From an uncultured Rhodanobacteraceae bacterium (GTDB taxonomy: Bacteria; Pseudomonadota; Gammaproteobacteria; Xanthomonadales; SZUA-5): 64,000 nucleotides of DNA. Where the stretch lies: contig CALEZI010000176.1 of the NCBI GenBank assembly GCA_937928755.1, positions 1 to 64,000 of the forward strand, read 5' to 3'. The notes beneath the pieces were generated by a model. That model saw only the letters and a program-made list of their open reading frames with translations, made no database searches and had not been told where the DNA came from. The first letter of the stretch is position 1, and each line of letters begins with the position of its first letter. Position numbers and translations under genes: made by a program. Shown here piece after piece: positions 10,229 to 18,122 of this stretch.

Positions 10229-11026
10229 ATGCTCGATCTCATCCTGCTGACCATCGCCGTCATCGGCTACGCCGCCGGCTCGACGCTGCTGCTGCTTGCG
10301 GCGTTCGGCGTGCGCGACTACCAAGGGCCATGGGCGCTGGCCTGCGGCTGCGCAGCGCTGATGGCGCACGCGGGCCTGCTGTTCCTGCCGACATTGACCG
10401 GCGCCGCACTCAGCACCAATTTCTTCAGTGCCCTGTCGCTGGTGGCGTGGGCGATGGCAACGGTAATGACGGTTACCAGCGCAAGAACGCGGGCACGTGT
10501 GCTGTTGGCGATGATCTGGCCGATTGCCCTGCTCGCGGCAGCGGCCGGAGCGCTCAGCCCGCAATCCCCGGCCGCCGGCATTTCCGGCTGGCAGATTCGC
10601 CTGCACGTGGTCATCGCGCTGTCCGCCTACGCGCTGCTCAGCATCGCCGCCCTGCAGGCGCTGGTGGTGGCCTGGCAGGAGCGCAGTTTGCGGCGCAAAC
10701 ACCTGTCATTGACGCTGCGCGCCCTGCCACCGCTGTCGGCGATGGAAGAGCTTCTGTTCCAGTACATCATCGCCGGCTTTGCGTTGTTGACCCTGACCGT
10801 GCTCAGCGGCGCGCTGTTCATCGAAGACTGGATGGCGCAGCACCTGGTGCACAAAACCGTGTTGACCATCATGGCGTGGATCGTCTTCGGCATGCTGATC
10901 TTCGGTCGCTGGCGCTTCGGCTGGCGCGGTCGCACTGCCGTGAACTGGACCCTGGTTGGCATGGGCGTGCTGCTGCTGGCCTTCTTCGGCAGCAAGCTGG
11001 TGCTGGAACTGGTGCTGGGACGCTGA
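10229..11026 (+). CDS. CcsA/YpjD-type cytochrome c assembly membrane protein
   Basis: 265 residues, almost entirely transmembrane (about eight segments, the first at residues 1-25), with short charged loops such as QERSLRRKHLSLTLRALP. The LHVVIALSAYALLSIAALQAL and QYIIAGFALLTLTVLSGALF segments match the cytochrome c assembly / CcsA family (inner-membrane YpjD/CorE branch) commonly found divergent from ffh. The CcsA family handles haem during cytochrome c maturation; the exact role of YpjD is not established. No other ccm genes are in the window. Confidence 0.8.
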   Translation: MLDLILLTIAVIGYAAGSTLLLLAAFGVRDYQGPWALACGCAALMAHAGLLFLPTLTGAALSTNFFSALSLVAWAMATVMTVTSARTRARVLLAMIWPIALLAAAAGALSPQSPAAGISGWQIRLHVVIALSAYALLSIAALQALVVAWQERSLRRKHLSLTLRALPPLSAMEELLFQYIIAGFALLTLTVLSGALFIEDWMAQHLVHKTVLTIMAWIVFGMLIFGRWRFGWRGRTAVNWTLVGMGVLLLAFFGSKLVLELVLGR

Positions 11027-11056
11027 TCCGGGCAGCCATCTCAACCGTGATTTTCA

Positions 11057-11108
11057 TGTGGGAGCGGATTTACTCCGCGAGCGCTTTCGCGGGATGAACC
11101 CGCCCCAA
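11057..11108. repeat. GTGGGAGCGG REP-like inverted repeat
   Basis: GTGGGAGCGGATTTACTCCGC is followed by CGCGGGATGAACCCGCCCC, an imperfect inverted repeat of about 50 bp. A better-preserved copy lies at 58688-58739. It is located after ypjD. Confidence 0.75.
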
Positions 11109-11132
11109 CAAACACCGCTTCCTGCTCCCTTT

Positions 11133-11158
11133 GCGTCCTTTGCGTCCTTTGCGGACAA
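11133..11158. repeat. CTTTGCGTC 9-bp word repeat
   Basis: Two CTTTGCGTC units plus CTTTGCGGA, the same word and the same terminal variant seen at 38577-38706 and 62310-62416. Here only one orientation is present. Confidence 0.8.
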
Positions 11159-11266
11159 GAACAGACTCCGTGGTCGCTGGCAGTTTGGTGCGCAAAGTTG
11201 CGTGCAGAAGCAGTGCGGCAGGGACACCCAGTACTCCAGGGACTCCCACCGAATTCCCAACAACAC

Positions 11267-13954
11267 CTACAGTTCGCGATGCGCCAGGATCATCGATCCG
11301 TCTTCGGGATCCGGACGCAGCACGAATCCGAGGCGTTGCATCAACTTCGCCATTTTGTGGTTGTGCGCCAGGATCATGCCGTTCATGGTGGTCAACTGAC
11401 GCGATTGCGCCACTTCGATCAACGACTGCATCAGCTGGCGACCGAGGCCCCTGCCCTGCCAGTCGTCGGCGATGGCAATCGCGAACTCGCAGCTGTGCAT
11501 ATCCGGGTTCAACATGTAGCGCGCAACGCCGACCAGTTGTCGCGGCGCTGGTACGCCTTCGCGCTCGGCGAGCGGCTCGGCCGTCGCGGGTTCGCCTTCC
11601 ACCGGGGTGGGAATTTCGGCGATCAGCGCCATGTCGCGCCAGTAGTCGATCTGGGTGTAACGCGCCAGTTGCCGCGGCGACAGTTCCTTGATGCTGGCGA
11701 CGAAGCGGAAATAGCGAGTCTCCTGCGACATCGAACGCACGAAATGCTGCAGCGACTGCGCATCTTCCGGCCTTATCGCGCGCAACAGACAAGTGCTGCC
11801 ATCGCGCAACACGAGTTCGCGCTCGAGGCGCACCGGGTACGGCATGATCGCCATGTGCCCGTAGGCCATGCGTGGCGCCTGATAACCCGGCTTGAGCACA
11901 ATGCGCGCGTCGACCACGGTGACCCCGCGGTCATCGACGATGATCGGATTGAGATCGATCTCGGCGATCTGCGGCAGTTCGCAGACCATCTCGGAGATGC
12001 GCAGCAGCGTGGCCTCGACCGCATTCACGTTCGCCGCAGCGGCACCGCGCCATTGCCCGAGCATGCGCACGGCGCGCGAGCGCTGCACCAGACGACTGGC
12101 GAGAAAGCGGTTCAGCGGCGGCAGTTCCATGGCGCGATCGGCGAACACTTCGACCGCACGACCACCGGCGCCGAACAGGATCACCGGCCCGAACAGGGCA
12201 TCGGTAACCACACCGACATACAGCTCGCGGCCGTGCCTGGAGGTGACCATCGGCTCGACCACCATGCCGTCGATGTGCGCTTGTGGCGCACGCAGGCGCA
12301 CGCTGTCCATCATTTCCTGCCACGCCGCCTGCAATTGACGCGCGCCGCGGATGTCGAGCATGACGCCACCCACGTCCGACTTGTGGGATATGTCCGGCGA
12401 ATTGATCTTGAGGACCACCGGGAATCCCAATTGCTGTGCGATCAGCGTCGCTTCCTGTGGCGAGTGCGCCACCACGGTGTGCGCCACCGGCACGTGGAAG
12501 GCAGCCAACAGCGCCTTGGACTCGGTCTCCGACAGCATCGTGCGCCCGCTGGCCGCGACATCGGCCAGTAACAACCGTGCGCTGTCCAGATCCGGCGGGT
12601 CGCCCTCGGCCAATGCCAGGGGCGTCTGCCAACTCAATTGCTGGTTGCGATAGAAACTCGCCAGATTGCCGAATGCATCCACGGCCGGCTCTGGCGTGCG
12701 AAAGGTCGGGATTCGCGCCTTCGCCAACAGCGCCCGCGATTCGAGCACGCGACGGTCGCCCAGCCAGCAGGCGATCAACGGCTTGGCATAACGCTCGCGC
12801 GTCGTCACCAGAGCCTGTGCGTAGACCAGCGGATCGCGATCCGCCTTGGGCGCAAAAAGCGCCAACACGCCGTCGACGCCGCTGTCGTCCATCACCGTCT
12901 GCACCGCATCGGCGAACTCCGCCGCGTGCGCACGCTCGCCGACATCGATCGGGTTTCCGCCGCTGGCTTCGGCAATCTGCTGGCGCAGACGGACAATCGT
13001 TGCGTCGGCCAGTTGCGCCAGCTTGAGCCCGGATTCCTGGGCCCAATCAGCCGCCAGCACGCCCGGCCCGCCGCCATTGGCGACAATCGCCAGACGCCTG
13101 CCGGTCGGTCGGTAGCGCGACGCCAGGCACTTGACCGCCGAGAACAACTGCACGAAGAAGCGCACCCGGACCGCACCCGCGCGACGCAACGCAGCGTCGA
13201 ACACATCGTCGTCGCCGACCAGCGCTCGCGAGTGCGTCTGCGCCGCGAGCACGGTGGCCGGGTGGCGCCCGGCCTTGAGCACTACCACCGGCTTGACGGT
13301 GGCGACTGCCCGCAGCGCCGACAGGAAGCTGCGCGGCTCGCGCACACCTTCCAGGTACAGCACGATGCTCTCGGTGGCGGCGTCAGTAGCCAGGAAATCG
13401 AGAATCTCGGCGAGGTCGATATCGCGCTGGTCGCCAACCGTTGCGACCGCCGAGAAGCCGACACCCTGATCGAGCGCCCAGTCCAGGGTGGAAGCCGCCA
13501 GCGCCCCGGACTGCGCGACAAAGGCGACGCTACCGGCGGGCGGCATCGGACCGAGCAGGCTGAGGTTCAATTGCCGACCCGGCCGCTGCAGGCCGAGGGT
13601 TTCCGGGCCGAGCAGGCGCAGGCCGTGGGCACGGGCCAGTTCCAGTACGCGATCGACTGCGGCAGGATCATTGGCCTCGCCGCTCAGCACAATCAGGCGC
13701 AGTTGCCAGCGTCCCAGCGCCGGCAACACCTCGGGAACCCGGGCGATGTCCAGCAGCAACCAGACCACATCCGCGCGCAGCGGCGCATCGCCGCCCGCCA
13801 GCAATGCGGGAGTCAGCAGATCCACTCGCGCACGGCCATCGGCAATGCGCTCTGCGAGCGCCTCGGTCGCCAGCGCCAGATCCGGCGATTCAGGTGCCGC
13901 CAGCACCCAGATCAGCTCCGGATCAAACAACCGCGTGAGGGAATGCTTTTCCAT
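11267..13954 (-). CDS. Pat/YfiQ-like protein lysine acetyltransferase (ADP-forming acyl-CoA synthetase-like plus GNAT)
   Basis: 895 residues from ATG 13954, which is preceded by AAGGAAAG; the frame extends 22 codons further upstream. Order: CoA-binding/Rossmann-like region, here lacking an obvious nucleotide-binding Gly motif (LIWVLAAPES); CoA-ligase-like domains (SQSGALAASTLDWALDQG-like segment, NGGGPGVLAADW); ATP-grasp-like region (FPVVLKINSPDISHKSDVGG); C-terminal GNAT domain from about residue 730 (CEFAIAIADDWQGRGLGRQL). Length and order match Pat/PatZ enzymes that acetylate and inactivate acetyl-CoA synthetase. The next gene upstream encodes a deacetylase-fold enzyme. Confidence 0.88.
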   Translation of the reverse strand: MEKHSLTRLFDPELIWVLAAPESPDLALATEALAERIADGRARVDLLTPALLAGGDAPLRADVVWLLLDIARVPEVLPALGRWQLRLIVLSGEANDPAAVDRVLELARAHGLRLLGPETLGLQRPGRQLNLSLLGPMPPAGSVAFVAQSGALAASTLDWALDQGVGFSAVATVGDQRDIDLAEILDFLATDAATESIVLYLEGVREPRSFLSALRAVATVKPVVVLKAGRHPATVLAAQTHSRALVGDDDVFDAALRRAGAVRVRFFVQLFSAVKCLASRYRPTGRRLAIVANGGGPGVLAADWAQESGLKLAQLADATIVRLRQQIAEASGGNPIDVGERAHAAEFADAVQTVMDDSGVDGVLALFAPKADRDPLVYAQALVTTRERYAKPLIACWLGDRRVLESRALLAKARIPTFRTPEPAVDAFGNLASFYRNQQLSWQTPLALAEGDPPDLDSARLLLADVAASGRTMLSETESKALLAAFHVPVAHTVVAHSPQEATLIAQQLGFPVVLKINSPDISHKSDVGGVMLDIRGARQLQAAWQEMMDSVRLRAPQAHIDGMVVEPMVTSRHGRELYVGVVTDALFGPVILFGAGGRAVEVFADRAMELPPLNRFLASRLVQRSRAVRMLGQWRGAAAANVNAVEATLLRISEMVCELPQIAEIDLNPIIVDDRGVTVVDARIVLKPGYQAPRMAYGHMAIMPYPVRLERELVLRDGSTCLLRAIRPEDAQSLQHFVRSMSQETRYFRFVASIKELSPRQLARYTQIDYWRDMALIAEIPTPVEGEPATAEPLAEREGVPAPRQLVGVARYMLNPDMHSCEFAIAIADDWQGRGLGRQLMQSLIEVAQSRQLTTMNGMILAHNHKMAKLMQRLGFVLRPDPEDGSMILAHREL

Positions 13955-14020
13955 GATCTTTCCTTGCCGTAGGCGCCTGACCCCTCCGAACCAGGCAATG
14001 CGCCACTTGAGTGCCAGCAA

Positions 14021-14156
14021 CTCGTCATTGCGACCGCGAGCGAAGCGCGGCGGGAAGTTATCCAGCGCCTCTGGTCTTGTTCCAGTCGAGCCACGTCCAG
14101 AATGCCAACGCAGAGTTGCTGGATTGCTTCGTCGCTACGCTCCTCGCAATGACGAG
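14021..14156. repeat. MITE-like element, CATTGCGA family, copy 1
   Basis: 136 bp with 13-bp perfect terminal inverted repeats, CTCGTCATTGCGA at 14021-14033 and TCGCAATGACGAG at 14144-14156. The right arm continues with CTGGATTGCTTCG-type sequence shared with the element at 48028-48160. There is no coding capacity. It separates the acetyltransferase and deacetylase genes. Confidence 0.75.
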
Positions 14157-14276
14157 TTTCGTGTCTCCAGTGCAGCTTCGAACCAAAGCAAGTTCCCCGC
14201 ACAGGCAGCTTGCTCAGCCCCTCCCCACAGTGCCGACGCGCCATCCAGACTAGTCCGCCGTCAGCCGAGCATTGCC

Positions 14277-15203
14277 TCAGTCCAGCCCCCCGAGCACGCG
14301 CACATGCGCGAGCACGCTGCGCGCCAGCGACTGCAGGTCGTAGCCGCCTTCCAGCGTCGACACGATGCGGCCGCGGGCATGGCGGTCGGCGACATTCACG
14401 ATCTGCTGGGTCACCCAGGCATAGTCGGCTTCGGTCCACAGCAACTGCGACATGTCGTCATCGCGATGCGCATCGAAGCCGGCCGAGATCACGATCAACT
14501 GCGGCCGGAAGCGTTCCAACGCGGGCATCCAGTCGCGGGTCACTGCTCCGCGCAGCGCAGCGCCATCGCTGTAGGGGGGCAGCGGCACATTGACCATGTT
14601 GGCGCCGAGCGGATCGATGCCGCTGGCCGGATACAGTGGATGCTGGAAAGTCGACACCATCAGCACGCGCTCGTCGTCGGCCAGGATGTGCTCGCTGCCG
14701 TTGCCGTGATGCACGTCGAAATCGACCAGCGCGACCCGCGCCAGGCCATGATGATCGAGCGCATGCAGGACCCCCACTGCGGCGTTGTTGTAGAAGCAGA
14801 AGCCCATGGCCTCGCCGCGCGTGGCATGGTGTCCAGGCGGGCGCACCGCGCAGAAAGCGCGCTGAAACTCTCCGGCCATGACACCATCGACGGCTCGGAC
14901 CAGTGCCCCGGCAGCGCGCTTCGCCGCGCGCAGGGTGCTCGGGTTCATCCAGGTATCGGGATCGAGATGGGTGTAACCGGTCTTCGGCCGAGCCGACTCC
15001 AGTTCGGCCAGATACAACGCGTTGTGCGCGCGTTGCAGCGCCACCAGTGGTGCCTCGGGCGCGTCGACGTGCAACAACCAGTCGAGCACACCCGCTCCTG
15101 CGAGCCGATCCTCGATCGCCCGCAGCCGCGCCGGACACTCTGGGTGATGCTCACCCATTTCGTGCCGCAGGTATTCGGGATGGGACAGGTAGGCCAGTGT
15201 CAT
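14277..15203 (-). CDS. Histone deacetylase-family (AcuC/HDAC-like) amidohydrolase
   Basis: 308 residues, the normal size for bacterial class II-like deacetylases. Zinc ligands and catalytic residues are all visible: RPPGHHATRGE (the His pair), DFDVHHGNG (Asp and His ligands), SAGFDAHRDD (third ligand) and LEGGYDL with the transition-state Tyr. The N-terminal GEHHPECPARLRAI is also conserved. Likely substrates are acetylated lysines or acetylpolyamines. It is read in the same direction as, and upstream of, the Pat-like gene, with a MITE between them, which makes a protein deacetylase role attractive but unproven. Confidence 0.9.
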   Translation of the reverse strand: MTLAYLSHPEYLRHEMGEHHPECPARLRAIEDRLAGAGVLDWLLHVDAPEAPLVALQRAHNALYLAELESARPKTGYTHLDPDTWMNPSTLRAAKRAAGALVRAVDGVMAGEFQRAFCAVRPPGHHATRGEAMGFCFYNNAAVGVLHALDHHGLARVALVDFDVHHGNGSEHILADDERVLMVSTFQHPLYPASGIDPLGANMVNVPLPPYSDGAALRGAVTRDWMPALERFRPQLIVISAGFDAHRDDDMSQLLWTEADYAWVTQQIVNVADRHARGRIVSTLEGGYDLQSLARSVLAHVRVLGGLD

Positions 15204-15296
15204 CGCGCCCTCCGCGCTCGACGGTGTCTTCTCCAGATTAGCGCCGATCGCGGCGGATTCGCTTGAGCTGCGACAATCGTTGCGGTTTGCACTTGC

Positions 15297-15839
15297 TCAG
15301 CACCCACCTCGATCCCATTTCGCCGCCATCCGTCGCAGCGACGGATCGGCGCCGCCATCGCGCAGCACTTCGATGATCGGCACCCACGCCAGCGCCAGCG
15401 ACTCGGCCGACACGCTGAAGTTCTCGGACCCGCGGCAACGAAGGACGAAGCGCACATCCCAATGCGTGTGCGCGGGCTCGCTGCCGCGTGCCGGGATCAG
15501 GTGGGCATCGATATCGTAAATCTCCGGGACGATCGCCAGGTCGGTCAGTCCGGACTCTTCGCTGGCTTCACGCAATGCCACCTGCACAAGATCCGGATCG
15601 CCATCGGCATGCCCACCCAACTGCAACCAGCGCCCGAGTTTGCGGTGGTGGGTCAGCAGCACGCGCTGACCATCGCCGGAAACCAGCCAGCACGACGCGG
15701 TGAAATGGCCGTCAGAACGGGTGCGCTCGTAGGTGTCAGCGCCGCTGCGCGCGAAAGCAGCAAATGCGGCGATGGCCGCCTGCTCCTGCGGGTGGCGAGC
15801 GGCATAAACGTCGAGCATCGACAGCAGATCGGCTGCCAT
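15297..15839 (-). CDS. Nudix hydrolase
   Basis: 180 residues starting at ATG 15839 behind a strong AAGGAGG. The Nudix box LGGHADGDPDLVQVALREAS continues to EESGL. The REASEESG core is intact, but the Glu expected after the fifth residue from Gly is Pro. C-terminal AHTHWDVRFVLRC and SAESLALAWVP resemble a Nudix branch of unknown substrate that is common in proteobacteria. It is separated by 93 bases from the deacetylase gene and read in the same direction. Confidence 0.82.
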   Translation of the reverse strand: MAADLLSMLDVYAARHPQEQAAIAAFAAFARSGADTYERTRSDGHFTASCWLVSGDGQRVLLTHHRKLGRWLQLGGHADGDPDLVQVALREASEESGLTDLAIVPEIYDIDAHLIPARGSEPAHTHWDVRFVLRCRGSENFSVSAESLALAWVPIIEVLRDGGADPSLRRMAAKWDRGGC

Positions 15840-16040
15840 TGGGTCCTCCTTCGTGCTTGCCGCCCCATGGGGCCTGCCGTATGTTACCGACCGCTACGGT
15901 TCAGCTACCGATCAGGCTCAAAGCGCGCCCGCGCCCGAATCGATTGCGGCTGAACCTCCATTTTGCTGCTGTCGTTCCCGCGAGCATGCCGAAGTTTGTC
16001 GGCACGTTCTGCGTGGATTCTCAACTCAAGGGGGCCCTGC

Positions 16041-17489
16041 ATGCTTTTCTGGCGCGTCAAACCGCTCGACCAGATTCTCGAAACCGCCGCCAGGAAGAGT
16101 CTGGTGCGCCAGCTCGGCGCCTTTCAGCTCACCATGCTGGGCATCGGCGCGATCATCGGTACCGGCATTTTCGTACTGACTGCGGTCGCCGCCAACAAGG
16201 CCGGCCCGGGCATGATGTTTTCTTTCGTGATCGCGGCGATCGTCTGCGCACTCACAGCGCTGGTCTATGCCGAGATCGCGGCGATGGTGCCGGTGGCCGG
16301 ATCCGCCTACACCTATTCGTATGCGGTACTCGGCGAGTTCATCGCCTGGCTGGTCGGCTGGGCCTTGATCCTGGAGTACGCGGTCGCGGCAGGCGCGGTC
16401 GCGGTCGGTTGGTCCGGCTACATCAATGGATTTCTGCACGAGATGGGCGTCGGGCTGCCATTGGCGTTGACCGCCGGTCCGGCAGACACCATCACTTTAC
16501 CGGATGGCACCACGGCCAACGGCGGCTTCAACCTGCTCGCCTTCCTGATCGCGCTGCTGGTGACCTGGCTGTTGGTCATCGGTACCTCGAAGAGCGCCAA
16601 GGTCAACGCCGTGCTGGTGGCGATCAAGGTCACGGCGCTGACGGTGTTCATCATTCTGGCGTTGCCCAAGGTCGACACCGCGAATTTCACGCCGCTGCTT
16701 CCCAATGGCTGGGGCAACCCGCTGTCGTCGGTTGGCGTACTCGGCGCGGCTGCGTCGATTTTCTTCGCCTACGTCGGCTTCGACGCGGTCTCCACGGCGG
16801 CCGAGGAAACCAAGAATCCGAACCGCAATGTGCCGATTGGCCTGATCGGCTCGCTCGCCGTTTGCACCGTGTTCTACTTCCTGGTGGCCTACGCGGCAAC
16901 CGGCGCGGTCGGCGCCCAACCCGGTGGCGCACTGTCGCAGTCCAAGGAGCCGCTGGCTTTCGTGCTGCGCGAGATCGGCTACGGCCAGGTCGGTAACTGG
17001 GTCGCCGCTGCGGCCATCGTCGCCCTGCCCTCGGTGATCCTGATGATGATCTACGGCCAGACGCGCATCCTCTTCGTGATGTCGCGCGACGGCCTGATGC
17101 CGCAACTGTTCTCCAAGGTGCACCCGAAGTACCACACGCCGCACGTGGTCACGATCATCACCGGTATCGCGGTATCGATCTTCGCTGCAGTGTTCCCGGT
17201 GGGCATGCTCGCGGACATTTCCAATTCGGGCACCTTGTTTGCCTTCTTCGTGGTCGCCCTGGGCGTCATGGTGCTGCGCAAGACTCAGCCCGACCGCTTC
17301 CGGCCGTTCCGCGCCCCGGTCATCTGGTTGGTCGGCCCTGCAGCGATGGCGGGTTGTGCACTGCTGTTCATCAGCCTCGGCTGGTACACCATCAGCTTGT
17401 TCCTGGGCTGGGCATTGATCGGCCTGGTTGTCTACTTCCTGTACAGCAAGAACCGCAGTGAATTGGCACCGGGCAACGCTGGCAGGTAG
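16041..17489 (+). CDS. APC-family amino acid permease
   Basis: 482 residues with about 12 transmembrane helices. I chose ATG 16041, preceded by CAAGGGGG, over the upstream frame extension. TM1 carries the substrate-site sequence GIGAIIGTGIFVL, typical of the APC superfamily cationic amino acid transporter/YfnA branch. The conserved FFAYVGFDAVSTAAEETKNP and QTRILFVMSRDGLMP segments follow. It is an inner-membrane importer or exchanger of amino acids; specificity is unknown. A tRNA-Arg region follows. Confidence 0.9.
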   Translation: MLFWRVKPLDQILETAARKSLVRQLGAFQLTMLGIGAIIGTGIFVLTAVAANKAGPGMMFSFVIAAIVCALTALVYAEIAAMVPVAGSAYTYSYAVLGEFIAWLVGWALILEYAVAAGAVAVGWSGYINGFLHEMGVGLPLALTAGPADTITLPDGTTANGGFNLLAFLIALLVTWLLVIGTSKSAKVNAVLVAIKVTALTVFIILALPKVDTANFTPLLPNGWGNPLSSVGVLGAAASIFFAYVGFDAVSTAAEETKNPNRNVPIGLIGSLAVCTVFYFLVAYAATGAVGAQPGGALSQSKEPLAFVLREIGYGQVGNWVAAAAIVALPSVILMMIYGQTRILFVMSRDGLMPQLFSKVHPKYHTPHVVTIITGIAVSIFAAVFPVGMLADISNSGTLFAFFVVALGVMVLRKTQPDRFRPFRAPVIWLVGPAAMAGCALLFISLGWYTISLFLGWALIGLVVYFLYSKNRSELAPGNAGR

Positions 17490-17545
17490 TTCAAGTCGGT
17501 TCAGCTCGTCGGGTACACTTCATGCCCGACGAGCAAACCAGCCAT

Positions 17546-18003
17546 GGGTCCGTAGCTCACTGGGTAGACCTCGAAGTAGCATTTCCGCACAGTGGTTCAA
17601 GTAGCATTGCCGGGCTGCGGGTCCGTAGCTCAGTTGGGTAAGCCGGGGTTTGTCGCGGCACTGCCGCGACCCGGCGATCGCCGAGGACAGGAGTCCGAGG
17701 CCGGGTATCCAACTGGGCGCACCTCGAAGTAGCATTTCCGCACAGTGGGTCCGTAGCTCAGTTGGGTGAGCCGGGGTTTGTCGCGGCACTGCCGCGACCC
17801 GGCGAACGCCGAGGACAGGAGTCCGAGGCCGGGTATCCAACTGGGCGCGCCTCGAAGTAGCATTTCCGCACAGTGGGTCCGTAGCTCAGTTGGGTGAGCC
17901 GGGGTTTGTCGCGGCACTGCCGCGACCCGGCGAACGCCGAGGACAGGAGTCCGAGGCCGGGTATCCAACTGGGCGCGCCTCGAAGTAGCATTCCCGCACC
18001 TGT
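17546..18003 (+). repeat. Tandem array carrying the 5' end of tRNA-Arg
   Basis: Three near-identical units start at 17619, 17747 and 17875 (128, 128 and 129 bp), preceded by a shorter degenerate unit at 17546. Each opens with GGGTCCGTAGCTCAG, continuing TTGGGT, almost identical to the first 20 bases of the tRNA-Arg at 18004. A GC-rich hairpin segment follows (GTCGCGGC-act-GCCGCGAC) and then CCTCGAAGTAGCATTTCCGC. The short unit has the tRNA start joined directly to CCTCGAAG, lacking the roughly 85-bp hairpin part. None of the units can fold as a full tRNA. Confidence 0.9.
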
Positions 18004-18080
18004 GGGTCCGTAGCTCAGTTGGATAGAGCACCTGGCTTCGAACCAGGTGGTCGGGGGTTCGAGTCCCTCCGGGCCCGCCA
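18004..18080 (+). tRNA. tRNA-Arg (anticodon TCG)
   Basis: 77 bases with CCA encoded. Acceptor GGGTCCG pairs with CGGGCCC allowing one wobble. The D arm is GCTCAGTTGGATAGAGC. The anticodon stem CCTGG/CCAGG encloses CTTCGAA, giving anticodon TCG (CGA codons). The T arm has GGTTCGAGTCC. It is complete and likely functional, downstream of the array of its own 5' fragments. Confidence 0.95.
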
Positions 18081-18122
18081 TTTTCGCCACATGCCTGATG
18101 CGTCGGACGTTAATATCGGCGC

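Noticed and set aside
17546..18003. CRISPR array or tRNA gene cluster
   Set aside because: Units repeat without unique spacers and none contains an anticodon stem or T arm; only the last copy is a tRNA.
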